From Modestobacter versicolor (lineage in GTDB: Bacteria > Actinomycetota > Actinomycetes > Mycobacteriales > Geodermatophilaceae): a DNA stretch of 64,000 nucleotides. Where the stretch lies: positions 124,001-188,000 of the forward strand of contig NZ_JACIBU010000001.1 of NCBI RefSeq assembly GCF_014195485.1. The letters are read 5' to 3'. A program made the position numbers and the translations under genes. Positions 24,487 through 33,815 of the stretch are shown here, piece after piece. Below the pieces are notes generated by a model, which saw only the letters and a program-made list of their open reading frames with translations, was not told where the DNA came from and ran no database searches. Positions within the stretch are counted from its first letter, which is position 1, and each line of letters starts with the position of its first letter.

Positions 24487-24957
24487 GTGCCAGTCACCAG
24501 GAGCGCCGGGGTCCTGCTCTACCGGCGCGCGGGCGGCGGCGGCGTCGAGGTGCTCATCGGGCACATGGGCGGGCCGTTCTGGGCGCGCAAGGACGCCGCC
24601 GGGTGGTCGATCCCCAAGGGCGAGGCCGGTCCGGACGAGGAGCCCTTCGACGTCGCCCGGCGCGAGTTCGCCGAGGAGCTGGGCTCGCCGGTGCCGGCGA
24701 CGGAGTTCCTGGACCTGGGTGAGCTGCGGGTCTCCGGCGGCAAGCTGCTCACCGTGTGGGCGGCCGAGGGCGACCTCGATGCCGCCGCCACCGTGAGCAA
24801 CACCTTCGCGATGGAGTGGCCGCCGCGCTCGGGCCGCGTGCAGGGGTTCCCGGAGATCGACCGGTCGGCGTGGTTCCCCGTCGACGCTGCCCGGGAGAAG
24901 CTGGTCCGCGGCCAGGTGCCCTTCCTCGACCGGCTGCTGGTGGCCCTCGGGTCGTGA
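24487..24957 (+). CDS. Nudix hydrolase
   Basis: A 156-residue protein with a complete Nudix box: GEAGPDEEPFDVARREFAEE followed by LG (about residues 44-65), preceded by WSIPKG. It resembles the bacterial NTP pyrophosphohydrolases related to human NUDT2/Ap4A-type enzymes (GVLLYRR start, GGPFWARKD). GTG at 24487. It should hydrolyse a nucleoside diphosphate linked to another group; the exact substrate cannot be read from sequence. It converges on the MarR gene six bases away. Confidence 0.9.
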   Translation: MPVTRSAGVLLYRRAGGGGVEVLIGHMGGPFWARKDAAGWSIPKGEAGPDEEPFDVARREFAEELGSPVPATEFLDLGELRVSGGKLLTVWAAEGDLDAAATVSNTFAMEWPPRSGRVQGFPEIDRSAWFPVDAAREKLVRGQVPFLDRLLVALGS

Positions 24958-24963
24958 GCGGCG

Positions 24964-25434
24964 TCAGGGCCCGAGCGGGTCCGGGCCGACGTCGCCGACG
25001 TTGCGCGCGATCGCGGACAGCAGGTCGGTGAGCCGCTGCCGGTCGGCGCTGCTGAGCCCGACGACGGTGCGTCGTTCGAGCTCGGCCCAGATCTGCTCGA
25101 CCCGCCCGCGCAGGTCGCGCCCCTTCGGGGTGAGGGAGACCAGCACGACCCGGCGGTCGTCGGTGGACCGCTCGCGGGTGAGGAAGCCCGCCTCCTCCAG
25201 CCGGGCCACGGCCTTGACCGCGGTGGGCGGCTCGACGCCGAGCTCCCTGGCCAGCTCGCCTGGGGAGCGGGGTTCGTGCGCCCACAGCAGCATCAGCAGC
25301 AGTTCCTGGCCCGGATAGAGGCCGACCTCGCGCAGCAGCTGCCCGGCGAGGGTGCGGTGCGCCCGGGCGACCGCGGGGATGAGCGCGCTGATCGGACCCA
25401 CCCGCTCGACCGGTCCTGGAGCCAGTTCGTCCAC
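24964..25434 (-). CDS. MarR-family transcriptional regulator
   Basis: A 156-residue winged-helix protein: the recognition helix region is RSPGELARELGVEPPTAVKA and the wing contains STDDRRVVLVSLTPKG, both typical of MarR. It is divergent from the NmrA-like oxidoreductase gene at 25515, with direct repeats in between, so it probably controls that gene and itself in response to a small ligand or redox signal. Confidence 0.92.
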   Translation of the reverse strand: MDELAPGPVERVGPISALIPAVARAHRTLAGQLLREVGLYPGQELLLMLLWAHEPRSPGELARELGVEPPTAVKAVARLEEAGFLTRERSTDDRRVVLVSLTPKGRDLRGRVEQIWAELERRTVVGLSSADRQRLTDLLSAIARNVGDVGPDPLGP

Positions 25435-25450
25435 CCCCGGAATGTATGTG

Positions 25451-25473
25451 GTCGGCTATCAGTTAGTCGGCTA
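25451..25473. promoter_or_regulatory. Direct repeats in the MarR/NmrA divergent region
   Basis: GTCGGCTA occurs at 25451-25458 and again at 25466-25473 (15-base period) in an AT-richer stretch between the divergent genes. Position and periodicity suit a MarR binding site or the overlapping promoters. Confidence 0.45.
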
Positions 25474-25514
25474 CAGAAACCGCACGAGGCGGCTTCCACC
25501 CGAGGGAGTACAGC

Positions 25515-26381
25515 ATGAGCACCGATCAGGACACCCCGCTCGTCGCCGTCGTCGGCGCCACCGGGCAGCAGGGCGGCGCGACCGCCCGGGCGCTGCTGGC
25601 CGACGGCGGCCGGGTGCGGGCCCTCGTCCGCGACCCGGCGAAGCCCGCCGCCCGCGCGCTGGCCGAGCGCGGCGCCGAGCTGGTCCGCGCCGACCTCACC
25701 GACCCCGCGTCGCTGCGCGGTGCGCTCTCCGGCGTCGACCGGGTCTTCGCGATGACCACGTTCGCCGGCAGCCGCGGCATCGAGGGCGAGGTGGCCGACG
25801 GCCGCAACCTGGCCGACGCCGCCGTCGCAGCGGGCGTGCGGCACCTCGTCTACAGCAGCGTCGGCGGCGCCGAGCGGCACACCGGCGTGCCGCACTTCGA
25901 GAGCAAGCGCCGGGTCGAGGAGCACGTCGAGGCCCTCGGCGTCCCGCACACCTTCCTGCGGCCGGTGTTCTTCATGGAGAACCTGGGCGCCACCGTGGAG
26001 GACGGCGTCGTCGTCCTCCGGCTGCCCCTCCCCGGCGACGTGCCGCTGCAGATGGTGGCGGTGCAGGACATCGGGGCCGCCGCCGCGACCGTGCTGACCG
26101 ACCCGGGCCAGGTGGCCGGCGGTGCGATCGAGCTCGGCGGTGACGAGCTGACCGGCGACCAGATCGCCGCCCGCCTCGGGGCCCGGGCCGGGCTGCCGGC
26201 GCGCTACGAGGAACTGCCGCTGTCCGTGCTCGGTGGCGACGAGGACATGACCCGGATGTTCAGCTGGTTCGCCCAGCGGCCGGCCTACCAGGCCGACCTG
26301 GCGGGGACCCGGGCGCTGGTGCCCGGCGTGCACGACCTGGCCGGCTGGCTGGAGAGCACCGGCTGGGCGCCGGCGGCCTGA
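25515..26381 (+). CDS. NmrA-family NAD(P)-binding oxidoreductase
   Basis: A 288-residue atypical short-chain dehydrogenase. The N-terminal Rossmann motif is VVGATGQQGGATARALL, with ALVRDP after beta2 and YSSVGG after beta5. The substrate region ends in LAGWLESTGW. NmrA-like proteins either reduce small substrates or sense NAD(P) redox state; which applies is not clear. ATG at 25515 is preceded by GAGGGAG-like purines. It is divergent from the MarR regulator, a common pair for quinone or electrophile responses. Confidence 0.9.
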   Translation: MSTDQDTPLVAVVGATGQQGGATARALLADGGRVRALVRDPAKPAARALAERGAELVRADLTDPASLRGALSGVDRVFAMTTFAGSRGIEGEVADGRNLADAAVAAGVRHLVYSSVGGAERHTGVPHFESKRRVEEHVEALGVPHTFLRPVFFMENLGATVEDGVVVLRLPLPGDVPLQMVAVQDIGAAAATVLTDPGQVAGGAIELGGDELTGDQIAARLGARAGLPARYEELPLSVLGGDEDMTRMFSWFAQRPAYQADLAGTRALVPGVHDLAGWLESTGWAPAA

Positions 26382-26435
26382 CGGCCCCCGCTGCCTCGTT
26401 CCGCCGCTTTCCTGCCATCCGTTCGGCGGAGGAGC

Positions 26436-27071
26436 ATGCGGGGCACGGGCGGGCGGCAGACTCCGCCCGTGCCTCCCGCTCTCCTCGATGCCGTGCCCGA
26501 CACGGCCGCCGCCCGGTCCGCCCTCCAGGTCGCCGGGGCCTTCCACTCACCCGCCCTGCTGCACCACTGCCGCCGGTCCTACCTGTGGGCCGCGGAGTAC
26601 GGCCGCTCGCGTGGCATCGGCTTCGACGACGAGCTGCTGTTCGTCTCCGCGATGCTGCACGACATCGGCCTGGTGCCGGTGTTCGACAGCGCCAACGTGC
26701 CGTTCGAGGAGGCCGGTGGCGCGGTCGCCTGGGTCTTCGCCGCGGGCGCGGGCTGGGACGCCGACCGGCGCCGGCGGACGGCCGAGGTGATCGTCGCGCA
26801 CATGGCCGACGAGGTCGACGTCGCCGTGGACCCGGAGGGGCACCTGCTGGAGCTGGCCACCGGGCTGGACATCTCCGGGCGCAACCCCGGCGACTGGCCC
26901 GCGGAGTTCCGCGCCGCCGTGCTCGACCGGTTCCCGCGGCTCGGGCTGATCGAGGAGTTCGTCGGCTGCTTCGAGAGCCAGGCCCGCCGCAAGCCGACGT
27001 CGCTGGCCGGCCGGTTCGTCGGCTCGGGCTTCGCCGCCCGGGCCCGGGCCAACCCGCTCGACGCCGGCTGA
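26436..27071 (+). CDS. HD-domain phosphohydrolase-like protein
   Basis: A 211-residue protein with the HD metal site: His in HHCRRSYLWA, the HD pair in AMLHDIGLV, and a later IVAHMADE histidine. It resembles the small cyanamide-hydratase-like HD proteins common in actinobacteria rather than nucleotide-specific HD-GYP enzymes. The ATG at 26436 follows GGAGGAGC closely; a GTG at 26469 is an alternative start. The substrate is unknown. A perfect 16-bp hairpin follows the gene. Confidence 0.85.
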   Translation: MRGTGGRQTPPVPPALLDAVPDTAAARSALQVAGAFHSPALLHHCRRSYLWAAEYGRSRGIGFDDELLFVSAMLHDIGLVPVFDSANVPFEEAGGAVAWVFAAGAGWDADRRRRTAEVIVAHMADEVDVAVDPEGHLLELATGLDISGRNPGDWPAEFRAAVLDRFPRLGLIEEFVGCFESQARRKPTSLAGRFVGSGFAARARANPLDAG

Positions 27072-27087
27072 GGGGACCCCGGCGCGA

Positions 27088-27124
27088 GTAGTGCTCTGCT
27101 CCCACGTGGGGAGCAGAGCACTAC
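27088..27124. terminator. Strong 16-bp hairpin terminator
   Basis: GTAGTGCTCTGCTCCC (27088-27103) pairs perfectly with GGGAGCAGAGCACTAC (27109-27124) around a five-base loop, between the convergent HD and helicase genes. Confidence 0.85.
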
Positions 27125-27152
27125 GTTCGGCAGGGCGGGGTGGTCCTCCGGC

Positions 27153-30100
27153 TCAGGCGGTGACCAGGCCGTTCGGCTGCTCGGTGAGCCGGCCGCGGGC
27201 GACGGTCGCGACGAGCGCGGCCTCGAGCAGCGGGAGCAGCGCCGGGGTGCGGCGCCGATACCCGAACACCTCGAGCGTGCGCAGGTGCAGCTCGTCGCGG
27301 GCCATGCCGGCGCTGGCCCGGCAGAGCGCGACCATGGCGTTGCCGATCTCCTCCGGCGCGACCTGGTCCAGCGGCCGGTCGGCGCTGGTGGCCTGACGGC
27401 GGAAGAACGTCCAGGTCTCGCGGTCCAGCCCGGGCGGCCACACGAAGTCGCCGTCGGCCGTCGCGTTCTTCGGCAGCAGCGCGAGCAGCGCGTCGCGCCG
27501 GGCCTCGGTGACCCGGGTGAGACCGAACGCGGCCGCGGTCAGCCGGGTGAGCCGGTCGCGGTGCACCGGGCCCTCGGCCTTGACCCCGGCGGTCAGCACC
27601 CGGCGCACCAGCCGGGCGACGGCGGGGTCGGACAGCTGGTCGAGCTGCTTCTTCACCCCGGCCGGCTTTGGCGCCCAGGGGAAGAACGGCAGCTCCTCGT
27701 CCAGCGGCGCGGCCACCGTCGTGGCCGGGGCCTTCGGAGCGGCCTTGCGGGGAGCAGGCGGCGCCGGGACGGCGGCCGGCTCGGGCTCGACCACGGCGAC
27801 GGGCTCGGGCTCGGTGGGCTCGGGCTCCACGGCGGCGACGGGCTCGGGCTCCACGACGACGGGCTCGACCACGGTGACCGGCTCGACGACAGCGACAGGC
27901 TCCACCGGCGCGGGGCGCAGCTGGATGACGTCAGCGAGCGGGCCGTCGTAGGCGGGCTCGGGCTCCACCGCGGCCGGCTCGGGCTCCGGGGTGATGGGCT
28001 CGGTCGGCTCAGCAGCGGTCGGCTCAGCAGCGGCGGGCTCAGCAGCCGACTCGACGGCGGCCGGGCCCGGGGACACGGCCTGCACGGTCGCGACCAGCCG
28101 GTCCAGCACCTCGTCGCGCTCGGCCAGCCAGGTGGGCAGCCAGACCCGCTCGACCGCCGGCCAGCGCAGCAGCTCGCCGAGCACCTCGACCGGCAGGCCG
28201 TCGCGGTCGCCGACCGTCTTCCGCCGCGCCCAGGCGGGGCCGTCGAGCAGCACCGCGAGCAGCGGGGCGTCCGGGGCCTCGGTGCGGGCGACGGTCAGGT
28301 CGACCCGGAAGTCCGACAGCCCGACGTCCGTGCGCACCACCAGCCCGCGCTCGCGCAGCGCGGCGGCGATCTCGTCGCGGTGCCGGTCGCGGGCACCGGC
28401 GGCCCGCGGCGGACGCGGCAGCGCGTCGGCGCCGAGCGCGGCCACGTCCAGGTAGGCGCGCAGGTGCTTGATGCCCACCGAGGCGGTCTCCTCGGCGCGC
28501 AGCTGCTCGGGGTCGAAGGAGGTGAAGACCACGACCTGGCGGCGGGCCCGGGTGATCGCCACGTTGAGCCGCCGCTCGCCCCCGCTGCGGTTCAGCGGGC
28601 CGAAGTTCAGCGGCAGCCGGCCGGAGCGGTCGGGGCTGAAGCCGGTGGAGAACAGCACGACGTCCCGCTCGTCGCCCTGCACGTTCTCCAGGTTCTTCAC
28701 GAACAGGCCCTCGCCGTCGCTGCGGTCCAGCGCCTCGGTCACCCGCTCGTCGCCGGAGTCGCGCAGCAGCGTCTCGATGAGGGTCCGCTGCGGCGCGTTG
28801 AAGGTGACCACGCCGATCGAGGGGACGGCGGAGCCGGCCAGCGAGAAGCGGTGCAGCACCTCGGCGACGACCGCCTGCGCCTCGACCGGGTTGGTGCGCA
28901 GGCCCGGGCCCGAGCGCAGGAAGGTGCCCTCGACCCGGACCAGCGAGACGCCGCGGCCGTCGGGGCCGGGGGAGGACGGGCCGTGCACCGGCGCCGGGAA
29001 CGAGGACAGCCGGTTCTCGTAGTACTGGGCGTTGCTGAAGGCGATCAGCGTCTCGTCCTGGCTGCGGTAGTGCCAGGACAGCCACTGCCGGGGCACGCGC
29101 GCCTGCACGCACTCGGACAGGATGCTCTCCTCGTCGGGCACGGCGTCCTCGCCGGTGCCCTCGACCGCCTCGGCCGAGGCGTCGTCGTCGGAGCCGGTCG
29201 ACTCACCGAAGCTCGTCGGCGGCATCTGCTTGCTGTCGCCGACGACGACCGCGGCGTGCGCCCGGCCCAGCGCGCCCACCGCGTCGGCCACCCGGATCTG
29301 CGAGGCCTCGTCGAACACGACCAGGTCGAACAGCCCGGCGGTGGCGGGGAAGAAGCGGGCCACCGAGTCGGGGCTGACCAGCACGCACGGCATGACGGCG
29401 GTGACCAGCTCGCCGTAGGTCGACAGCAGCCCGCGCACGCCCAGCCCGCGACGCTGCTTGCCCAGCTCGCGCTGCAGCGCGCCGACCTGGCCGTTGCCGG
29501 TGGCGGCGTCGAACGGCCGGGCGGCGAGCACCCCGGCGGGCAGCGCGGCGGTCAGGTGCGAGCGGACCGCGCGGGAGGCGGCGGCGAAGCGGTTGATGGT
29601 GCGCTCGTGCAGCCCGGCGTCGAAGGCGTCCAGGCCGGTGGCCGCCAGCCGCTCGGCCACCGACGCCTCGGCCAGCCCGCGGTCGAAGGCGCGCACCGCG
29701 TCGTCTGCCCGCACCAGGCCGTTGCGCAGCCGGCTGCGGGCCTCGACGAGCCCGGCCAGCCGGAGCGGCTCGAGGGTGTCCAGCAGGCTCACCCAGCGCC
29801 GCAGCGACATCGGGTGCACGTACTCCACCCCGCGCTCCGGGCGGGTCATCGTCCAGCGCAGCACCAGCCCGTGCTCGCCGCACCAGGCGGCGAGCAGCTC
29901 GGAGTCGCTGGAGCAGGCGGTGAGCAGGTGGGTGACGGCGTCCCGGAGCTTGGCGACGACCCGCGCGCTGGAGGCGTCGGCGACCGGCCCGGCGGCCAGG
30001 AACCGGCGCAGCGCACCGGCGAAGCCGGACGTCCCGTCGACGGAGGCGGCCGCTCGGCGCAGCCAGCGCATCTCGGCGTCCAGCACGAACCGGCCGCCAT

Positions 30101-33100
30101 CGGTGAACGGGTTCCACGACGCGGGCACCTGCAGCCCCGGGACGGTCGCCGCGCGGGCGGCGATCCCGTGCACCGCGGCCTGCACGCGGCCCAGCGACTC
30201 CAGCAGCGCCGGCACCTCGCGGGGCTTGAGCGAGGAGCCGGGCAGCAGCACCGGGGTGAGCTCGTCGCGCAGCGCGGCGAGCTGACCCCGTCGGGCCCAC
30301 CAGCCGGCGTCCGAGGCCGCCTGCGCCCGGGCGGCCAGGTCCGCCAGCGGCAGCGTGAGCGCCTCGGGGCCGACCACCTCGAACGACGGGTGCAGCGCAC
30401 CGGTCAGCGCCGCGACCTCGCCGGACACGTCGGCGGTGGCCGCCGCCCAGCGCTGGGTGCGCACCTCGTCGAGCACGTCGAGCCCCACCCGGGGCCCGGC
30501 GAGCAGGTGCACCAGGGCGTCGAGCTCCTCCGGCGTCCGGGCGGCGCGCACCGCGGCGGCCAGCCCGCCCTCGCCGGGCACGTCGCGCACCGCGGTGTCG
30601 ACGGCGACCGCCGCCTGCTGCACCTCGGTGATGTCGATGTCGATGGTGTCCAGGAAGCCCCAGGCGTGGCCGGCCGAGGGGCGGGCCAGGTCGGCGATGT
30701 CGGGCAGCAGCGCGAGCGCGCGGCGGACGGCGGTCACCACGTCCGCGTCCGCGCGGCCGGCGAAGGCGGCGGTGACCGGCAGGGCGTCGATGCCCTCGCC
30801 GGCGGCCAGCACGGCGGTGCGCGCCGAGTAGAACGACAGCCCGGCCGGGTTCAGGGCGTGCAGCCGCTCGGCGTAGCGCTCCAGGCTGCGGGAGGCCGAG
30901 CGCAGGTCCTCCGCGTCGGCGGCTAGCCCCTGGTCGTCGACCTCCACCGCGTGCTCGAGCGCCGCGCGGATCTGCGCCCGGACGACGGCCGGCCGGCTGC
31001 CCTTGTCGTGCAGGTCCAGCGCGAACGGCCCCATGCCCACCGCGTCCAGCCGGCGGGCGACGACGTCGAGGGCGGCCCGCTTCTCCGCGACGAACAGCAC
31101 CCGTTTGCCCTCGGCGACCGCGCGGGTGAGCAGGTTGGTGATGGTCTGCGACTTGCCGGTGCCGGGCGGGCCCTCGAGCACGAACGTGCGCCCGGCCAGC
31201 GCCTCGGCGACGGCCCGCAGCTGCGAGGCGTCGGCGGGCACGGGGCACTGCGCGGCCAGCTCGTCGAGGTCGACGCTCCCCGCGGTGTCCGGTGCCGGGT
31301 CGGCGAACGGCTCGTCGGGGTCGGTCAGCAGGTGGGCGACGAGCGGGTTGGCGGCGAACTCCGACCAGTGCTCGTCCAGGTCCTTCCAGAGCCGGAACTT
31401 GGCGAACTGGAGGACGGCGAGGTCCGCGGTCGACTCGACCCGCCAGGGCAGCTGGTGCTCGGCCAGCACCGTGCGCACCGCTTGCAGCGCCGCGGTCAGG
31501 TCGATGCCGGCGCCGTCCTCGGCCGGTGCGGCCAGGCCGGGCACGCTGAGGCCGTGCAGCTGGCGGAGCTTCTCCAGCAGGCACCAGTTGGGGGTGGCCG
31601 CGCCGGCCTCGTCGGCGGTGAGCCGGTAGGCCCCGGTGCGCGAGGCGGGGGTCAGCACGACGGGCACCAGCACCAGCGGCGAGCGCAGCGGGCGGCCGTC
31701 GAGCTCCCAGACCAGGCTGCCCAGGGCCAGGTAGAGGTTGTTGGCGCCGGTCTCCTCGACCACGGTGCGGGCCCGGTGGGCCAGCCCGCGCAGTCGCGGC
31801 AGGTAGCCGGCCTCCGGGACGTCGACGTGCACCGACCGGCGCTCGGTCAGCAGCTCGGTCAGCTGCTGGGGCGGCAGGTCGCGGGCCGAGCGCAGCCCCC
31901 GCTCCACCTGCACGCCGGCGATCCGGTCGCCGGGCAGCAGGGTGACCGTCGCCCCGTTGCCGACCAGGTCCTCGAGCGTGGCGAGGGCGTCGTGCGGCAC
32001 GGTGAGCGGCAGCCCGGAGCGCTCGGTGTAGTTGATCAGCCGGTTGCGCAGGCTGAGGTCGAGCAGCGCGTTCTTCCACTGCTGCACCCGGGCCGGGGCC
32101 TGGGGGGCGGCGTCCGGCGCCGGGGCGGCCGGCCGGGCCGGCTCGTGCGCCGGGGCGCTGTGCTCGGCCGGCCGGTACTCCACCACGTGCACGGTGCCCT
32201 CGTCGTCGCGGGTGCGGGCCGGCAGCGGCAGCACGCCGTCGCGCCGGGCGCGGTGGACGTCGGTGACGCCCAGGACCCGGGAGAGGTCGCCGGACAGCCA
32301 GGCGTAGGCCGGGCCGTGCAGGTCGGTGCGGGTGTCGCCGCGGTCGGTGAGCAGCGTCGTCTCGACCAGCCGGACCAGGCCCAGGTCGACGAGGTTCACC
32401 AGGGCGGAGACGTCGGTGGTGGCGGCGGTCTCGGCGCTGCGCTCCTCGCGCCAGTAGCCGAGGAAGGCGTGGCCCTCGACGATCCAGAGCAGCGGGCGGA
32501 TGCCGGCCTGCTCGAAGGCGGCGGCCAGGGTGACCACGGTGTCCAGGCAGGTGCCCACCCGGCCGTCGAGGACCTCGCCGGGGGTGCGGACCTGCTGGCC
32601 GGTCTCGCCCCAGCTGGCCGGCGGCTCGCTGTAGCGGATGCCGCGCCGGCGGACGGCCCAGGTGAGCGCCTCGGCCACCTCGTCGACGCGCTCGGCGTCG
32701 TCGGCGTACCCGGCCATGCTGCCGCTGCCGGTGCCCTCCTCGAGCAGCTCGGCGGCCTCGGCCAGCAGGGCCTGCACGGCGGGGTGGTTGGGCTGGACGT
32801 GCGCGGCGAGCATCTCCAGCGCGAGCGGCAGGGGGGTGGCCAGCCACTGGGCGGCGGCCAGCACCTGCACCGGGACCCGCTGCTCGGCCAGCACCCGCCC
32901 GTCGGCCACCAGCTCGACCCGCACCGAGCCCGGGCGCGGTTCCTCCAGCTGCAGCATCGCGGCCGGGTCGAGGGTCAGGCCGACGTCGTTGAGCACCGTG
33001 GTCTGCCCGGCGTCCAGGTCGACCAGCCGCTCGACGCCGGCGCCGATCGCGCCCTCGGCGTCGGCCACGGACAGCCGGAGGGTGGCGCCGCGCAGGGTCG

Positions 33101-33260
33101 CGGTGCCGCTGGTCAGCGTGACCCGGGAGACCACCGGGACCGCGTTGTGGGCGAGCGCGTAGCTCACCACCGGGGTGGCCGTGACGTCGACCGAGACGAC
33201 CGGAGACGACGGTGGCACCGGGCCCTCGGTTGCCCACTGCAGGTCGGCGGCGTTCCCCAT
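27153..33260 (-). CDS. DUF4011 - SF1 helicase - Vsr-like nuclease - DUF3320 protein (Hhe-like defence protein)
   Basis: A 2035-residue multidomain protein. Residues ~225-290 look transglutaminase-like (GTCLDTVVTLAAAF, Cys ~238; EGHAFLGYW, His ~264). DUF4011 begins near 390 (QWKNALLDLSLRNRLINY). The SF1 helicase has Walker A GPPGTGKSQTI (~695), Walker B VVFDEASQI (~1316), GDSKQMPPTSF, WHYRSQDE, NVQGDERDVVLFS and RRLNVAITRARR (~1566). A Vsr-like PD-(D/E)xK segment follows (FRVDLTV, LLAVLLDG), then a ~130-residue Pro/Glu/Val-rich linker and DUF3320 near 1880. Single proteins with this domain order have been reported as phage-defence proteins (named Hhe, from memory). It lies alone between two terminators; no partner gene is evident. 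Confidence 0.9.
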   Translation of the reverse strand: MGNAADLQWATEGPVPPSSPVVSVDVTATPVVSYALAHNAVPVVSRVTLTSGTATLRGATLRLSVADAEGAIGAGVERLVDLDAGQTTVLNDVGLTLDPAAMLQLEEPRPGSVRVELVADGRVLAEQRVPVQVLAAAQWLATPLPLALEMLAAHVQPNHPAVQALLAEAAELLEEGTGSGSMAGYADDAERVDEVAEALTWAVRRRGIRYSEPPASWGETGQQVRTPGEVLDGRVGTCLDTVVTLAAAFEQAGIRPLLWIVEGHAFLGYWREERSAETAATTDVSALVNLVDLGLVRLVETTLLTDRGDTRTDLHGPAYAWLSGDLSRVLGVTDVHRARRDGVLPLPARTRDDEGTVHVVEYRPAEHSAPAHEPARPAAPAPDAAPQAPARVQQWKNALLDLSLRNRLINYTERSGLPLTVPHDALATLEDLVGNGATVTLLPGDRIAGVQVERGLRSARDLPPQQLTELLTERRSVHVDVPEAGYLPRLRGLAHRARTVVEETGANNLYLALGSLVWELDGRPLRSPLVLVPVVLTPASRTGAYRLTADEAGAATPNWCLLEKLRQLHGLSVPGLAAPAEDGAGIDLTAALQAVRTVLAEHQLPWRVESTADLAVLQFAKFRLWKDLDEHWSEFAANPLVAHLLTDPDEPFADPAPDTAGSVDLDELAAQCPVPADASQLRAVAEALAGRTFVLEGPPGTGKSQTITNLLTRAVAEGKRVLFVAEKRAALDVVARRLDAVGMGPFALDLHDKGSRPAVVRAQIRAALEHAVEVDDQGLAADAEDLRSASRSLERYAERLHALNPAGLSFYSARTAVLAAGEGIDALPVTAAFAGRADADVVTAVRRALALLPDIADLARPSAGHAWGFLDTIDIDITEVQQAAVAVDTAVRDVPGEGGLAAAVRAARTPEELDALVHLLAGPRVGLDVLDEVRTQRWAAATADVSGEVAALTGALHPSFEVVGPEALTLPLADLAARAQAASDAGWWARRGQLAALRDELTPVLLPGSSLKPREVPALLESLGRVQAAVHGIAARAATVPGLQVPASWNPFTDGGRFVLDAEMRWLRRAAASVDGTSGFAGALRRFLAAGPVADASSARVVAKLRDAVTHLLTACSSDSELLAAWCGEHGLVLRWTMTRPERGVEYVHPMSLRRWVSLLDTLEPLRLAGLVEARSRLRNGLVRADDAVRAFDRGLAEASVAERLAATGLDAFDAGLHERTINRFAAASRAVRSHLTAALPAGVLAARPFDAATGNGQVGALQRELGKQRRGLGVRGLLSTYGELVTAVMPCVLVSPDSVARFFPATAGLFDLVVFDEASQIRVADAVGALGRAHAAVVVGDSKQMPPTSFGESTGSDDDASAEAVEGTGEDAVPDEESILSECVQARVPRQWLSWHYRSQDETLIAFSNAQYYENRLSSFPAPVHGPSSPGPDGRGVSLVRVEGTFLRSGPGLRTNPVEAQAVVAEVLHRFSLAGSAVPSIGVVTFNAPQRTLIETLLRDSGDERVTEALDRSDGEGLFVKNLENVQGDERDVVLFSTGFSPDRSGRLPLNFGPLNRSGGERRLNVAITRARRQVVVFTSFDPEQLRAEETASVGIKHLRAYLDVAALGADALPRPPRAAGARDRHRDEIAAALRERGLVVRTDVGLSDFRVDLTVARTEAPDAPLLAVLLDGPAWARRKTVGDRDGLPVEVLGELLRWPAVERVWLPTWLAERDEVLDRLVATVQAVSPGPAAVESAAEPAAAEPTAAEPTEPITPEPEPAAVEPEPAYDGPLADVIQLRPAPVEPVAVVEPVTVVEPVVVEPEPVAAVEPEPTEPEPVAVVEPEPAAVPAPPAPRKAAPKAPATTVAAPLDEELPFFPWAPKPAGVKKQLDQLSDPAVARLVRRVLTAGVKAEGPVHRDRLTRLTAAAFGLTRVTEARRDALLALLPKNATADGDFVWPPGLDRETWTFFRRQATSADRPLDQVAPEEIGNAMVALCRASAGMARDELHLRTLEVFGYRRRTPALLPLLEAALVATVARGRLTEQPNGLVTA

Positions 33261-33393
33261 GGGGCCTGTCTACCCGCTCGGACGGACCGTTCCCGTCAGG
33301 CCGGGTGGTCGGGTGGGGCTGCTGTGACAGCAGGGGTCCGGTGGTGACGGAATTCGCCGGATCGCCCCCGGCCGGAGCGGTCCGGCCGGCCGG

Positions 33394-33633
33394 TCAGAGC
33401 CGGGCGAGCTGGTCGCAGTCGGGGCAGAGCGCGGTGCTGGCCTCGCTCTGGGGCGGCCAGGGGACCTCCTCGTCGCGGGCCACGTAGGCGCCGCAGAGGG
33501 CCTTGCGTCCCCGTGCGCCGGAGAGGCCCAGCGTGGCGTGCGCGGGTCCGATCAGCCGGGCCGTCTGGCCGGCCGGGTCGCTCAGCGACCCGACCATCAT
33601 CACGGCGCGTGCCGTGCGGTACGGAAAGCCCAT
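33394..33633 (-). CDS. Small zinc-ribbon-like protein
   Basis: A 79-residue protein with a cysteine in ALCGAYV and a CPDC pair near the C-terminus, a partial zinc-ribbon pattern seen in several small actinobacterial proteins. ATG at 33633 lacks a strong Shine-Dalgarno (GGTGGGGGC); an internal ATG pair (MMVG) is possible. Function is unknown. It lies between the helicase gene and the membrane-protein gene with no obvious operon partner. Confidence 0.6.
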   Translation of the reverse strand: MGFPYRTARAVMMVGSLSDPAGQTARLIGPAHATLGLSGARGRKALCGAYVARDEEVPWPPQSEASTALCPDCDQLARL

Positions 33634-33815
33634 GCCCCCACCATGGGAGGCGGGGGCGGCATCGTCGGCGCAACACGCTCATCGCGCCAGTGCTGCCGCC
33701 CCACTCGCCTCACGGGTCACGCTGCGGGGCAGGTGGCCCCGGACGTGCAGGAGCCGTACCGCCGCCGCTGGCCTTCCCCCAGGCCAACGGTGACGGTACG
33801 GCTGGTGTGCACCGG

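Noticed and set aside
27770-28040. DNA repeats in the helicase linker as a mobile or CRISPR-like array
   Set aside because: They are codon repeats of Pro/Glu/Val inside the open reading frame.
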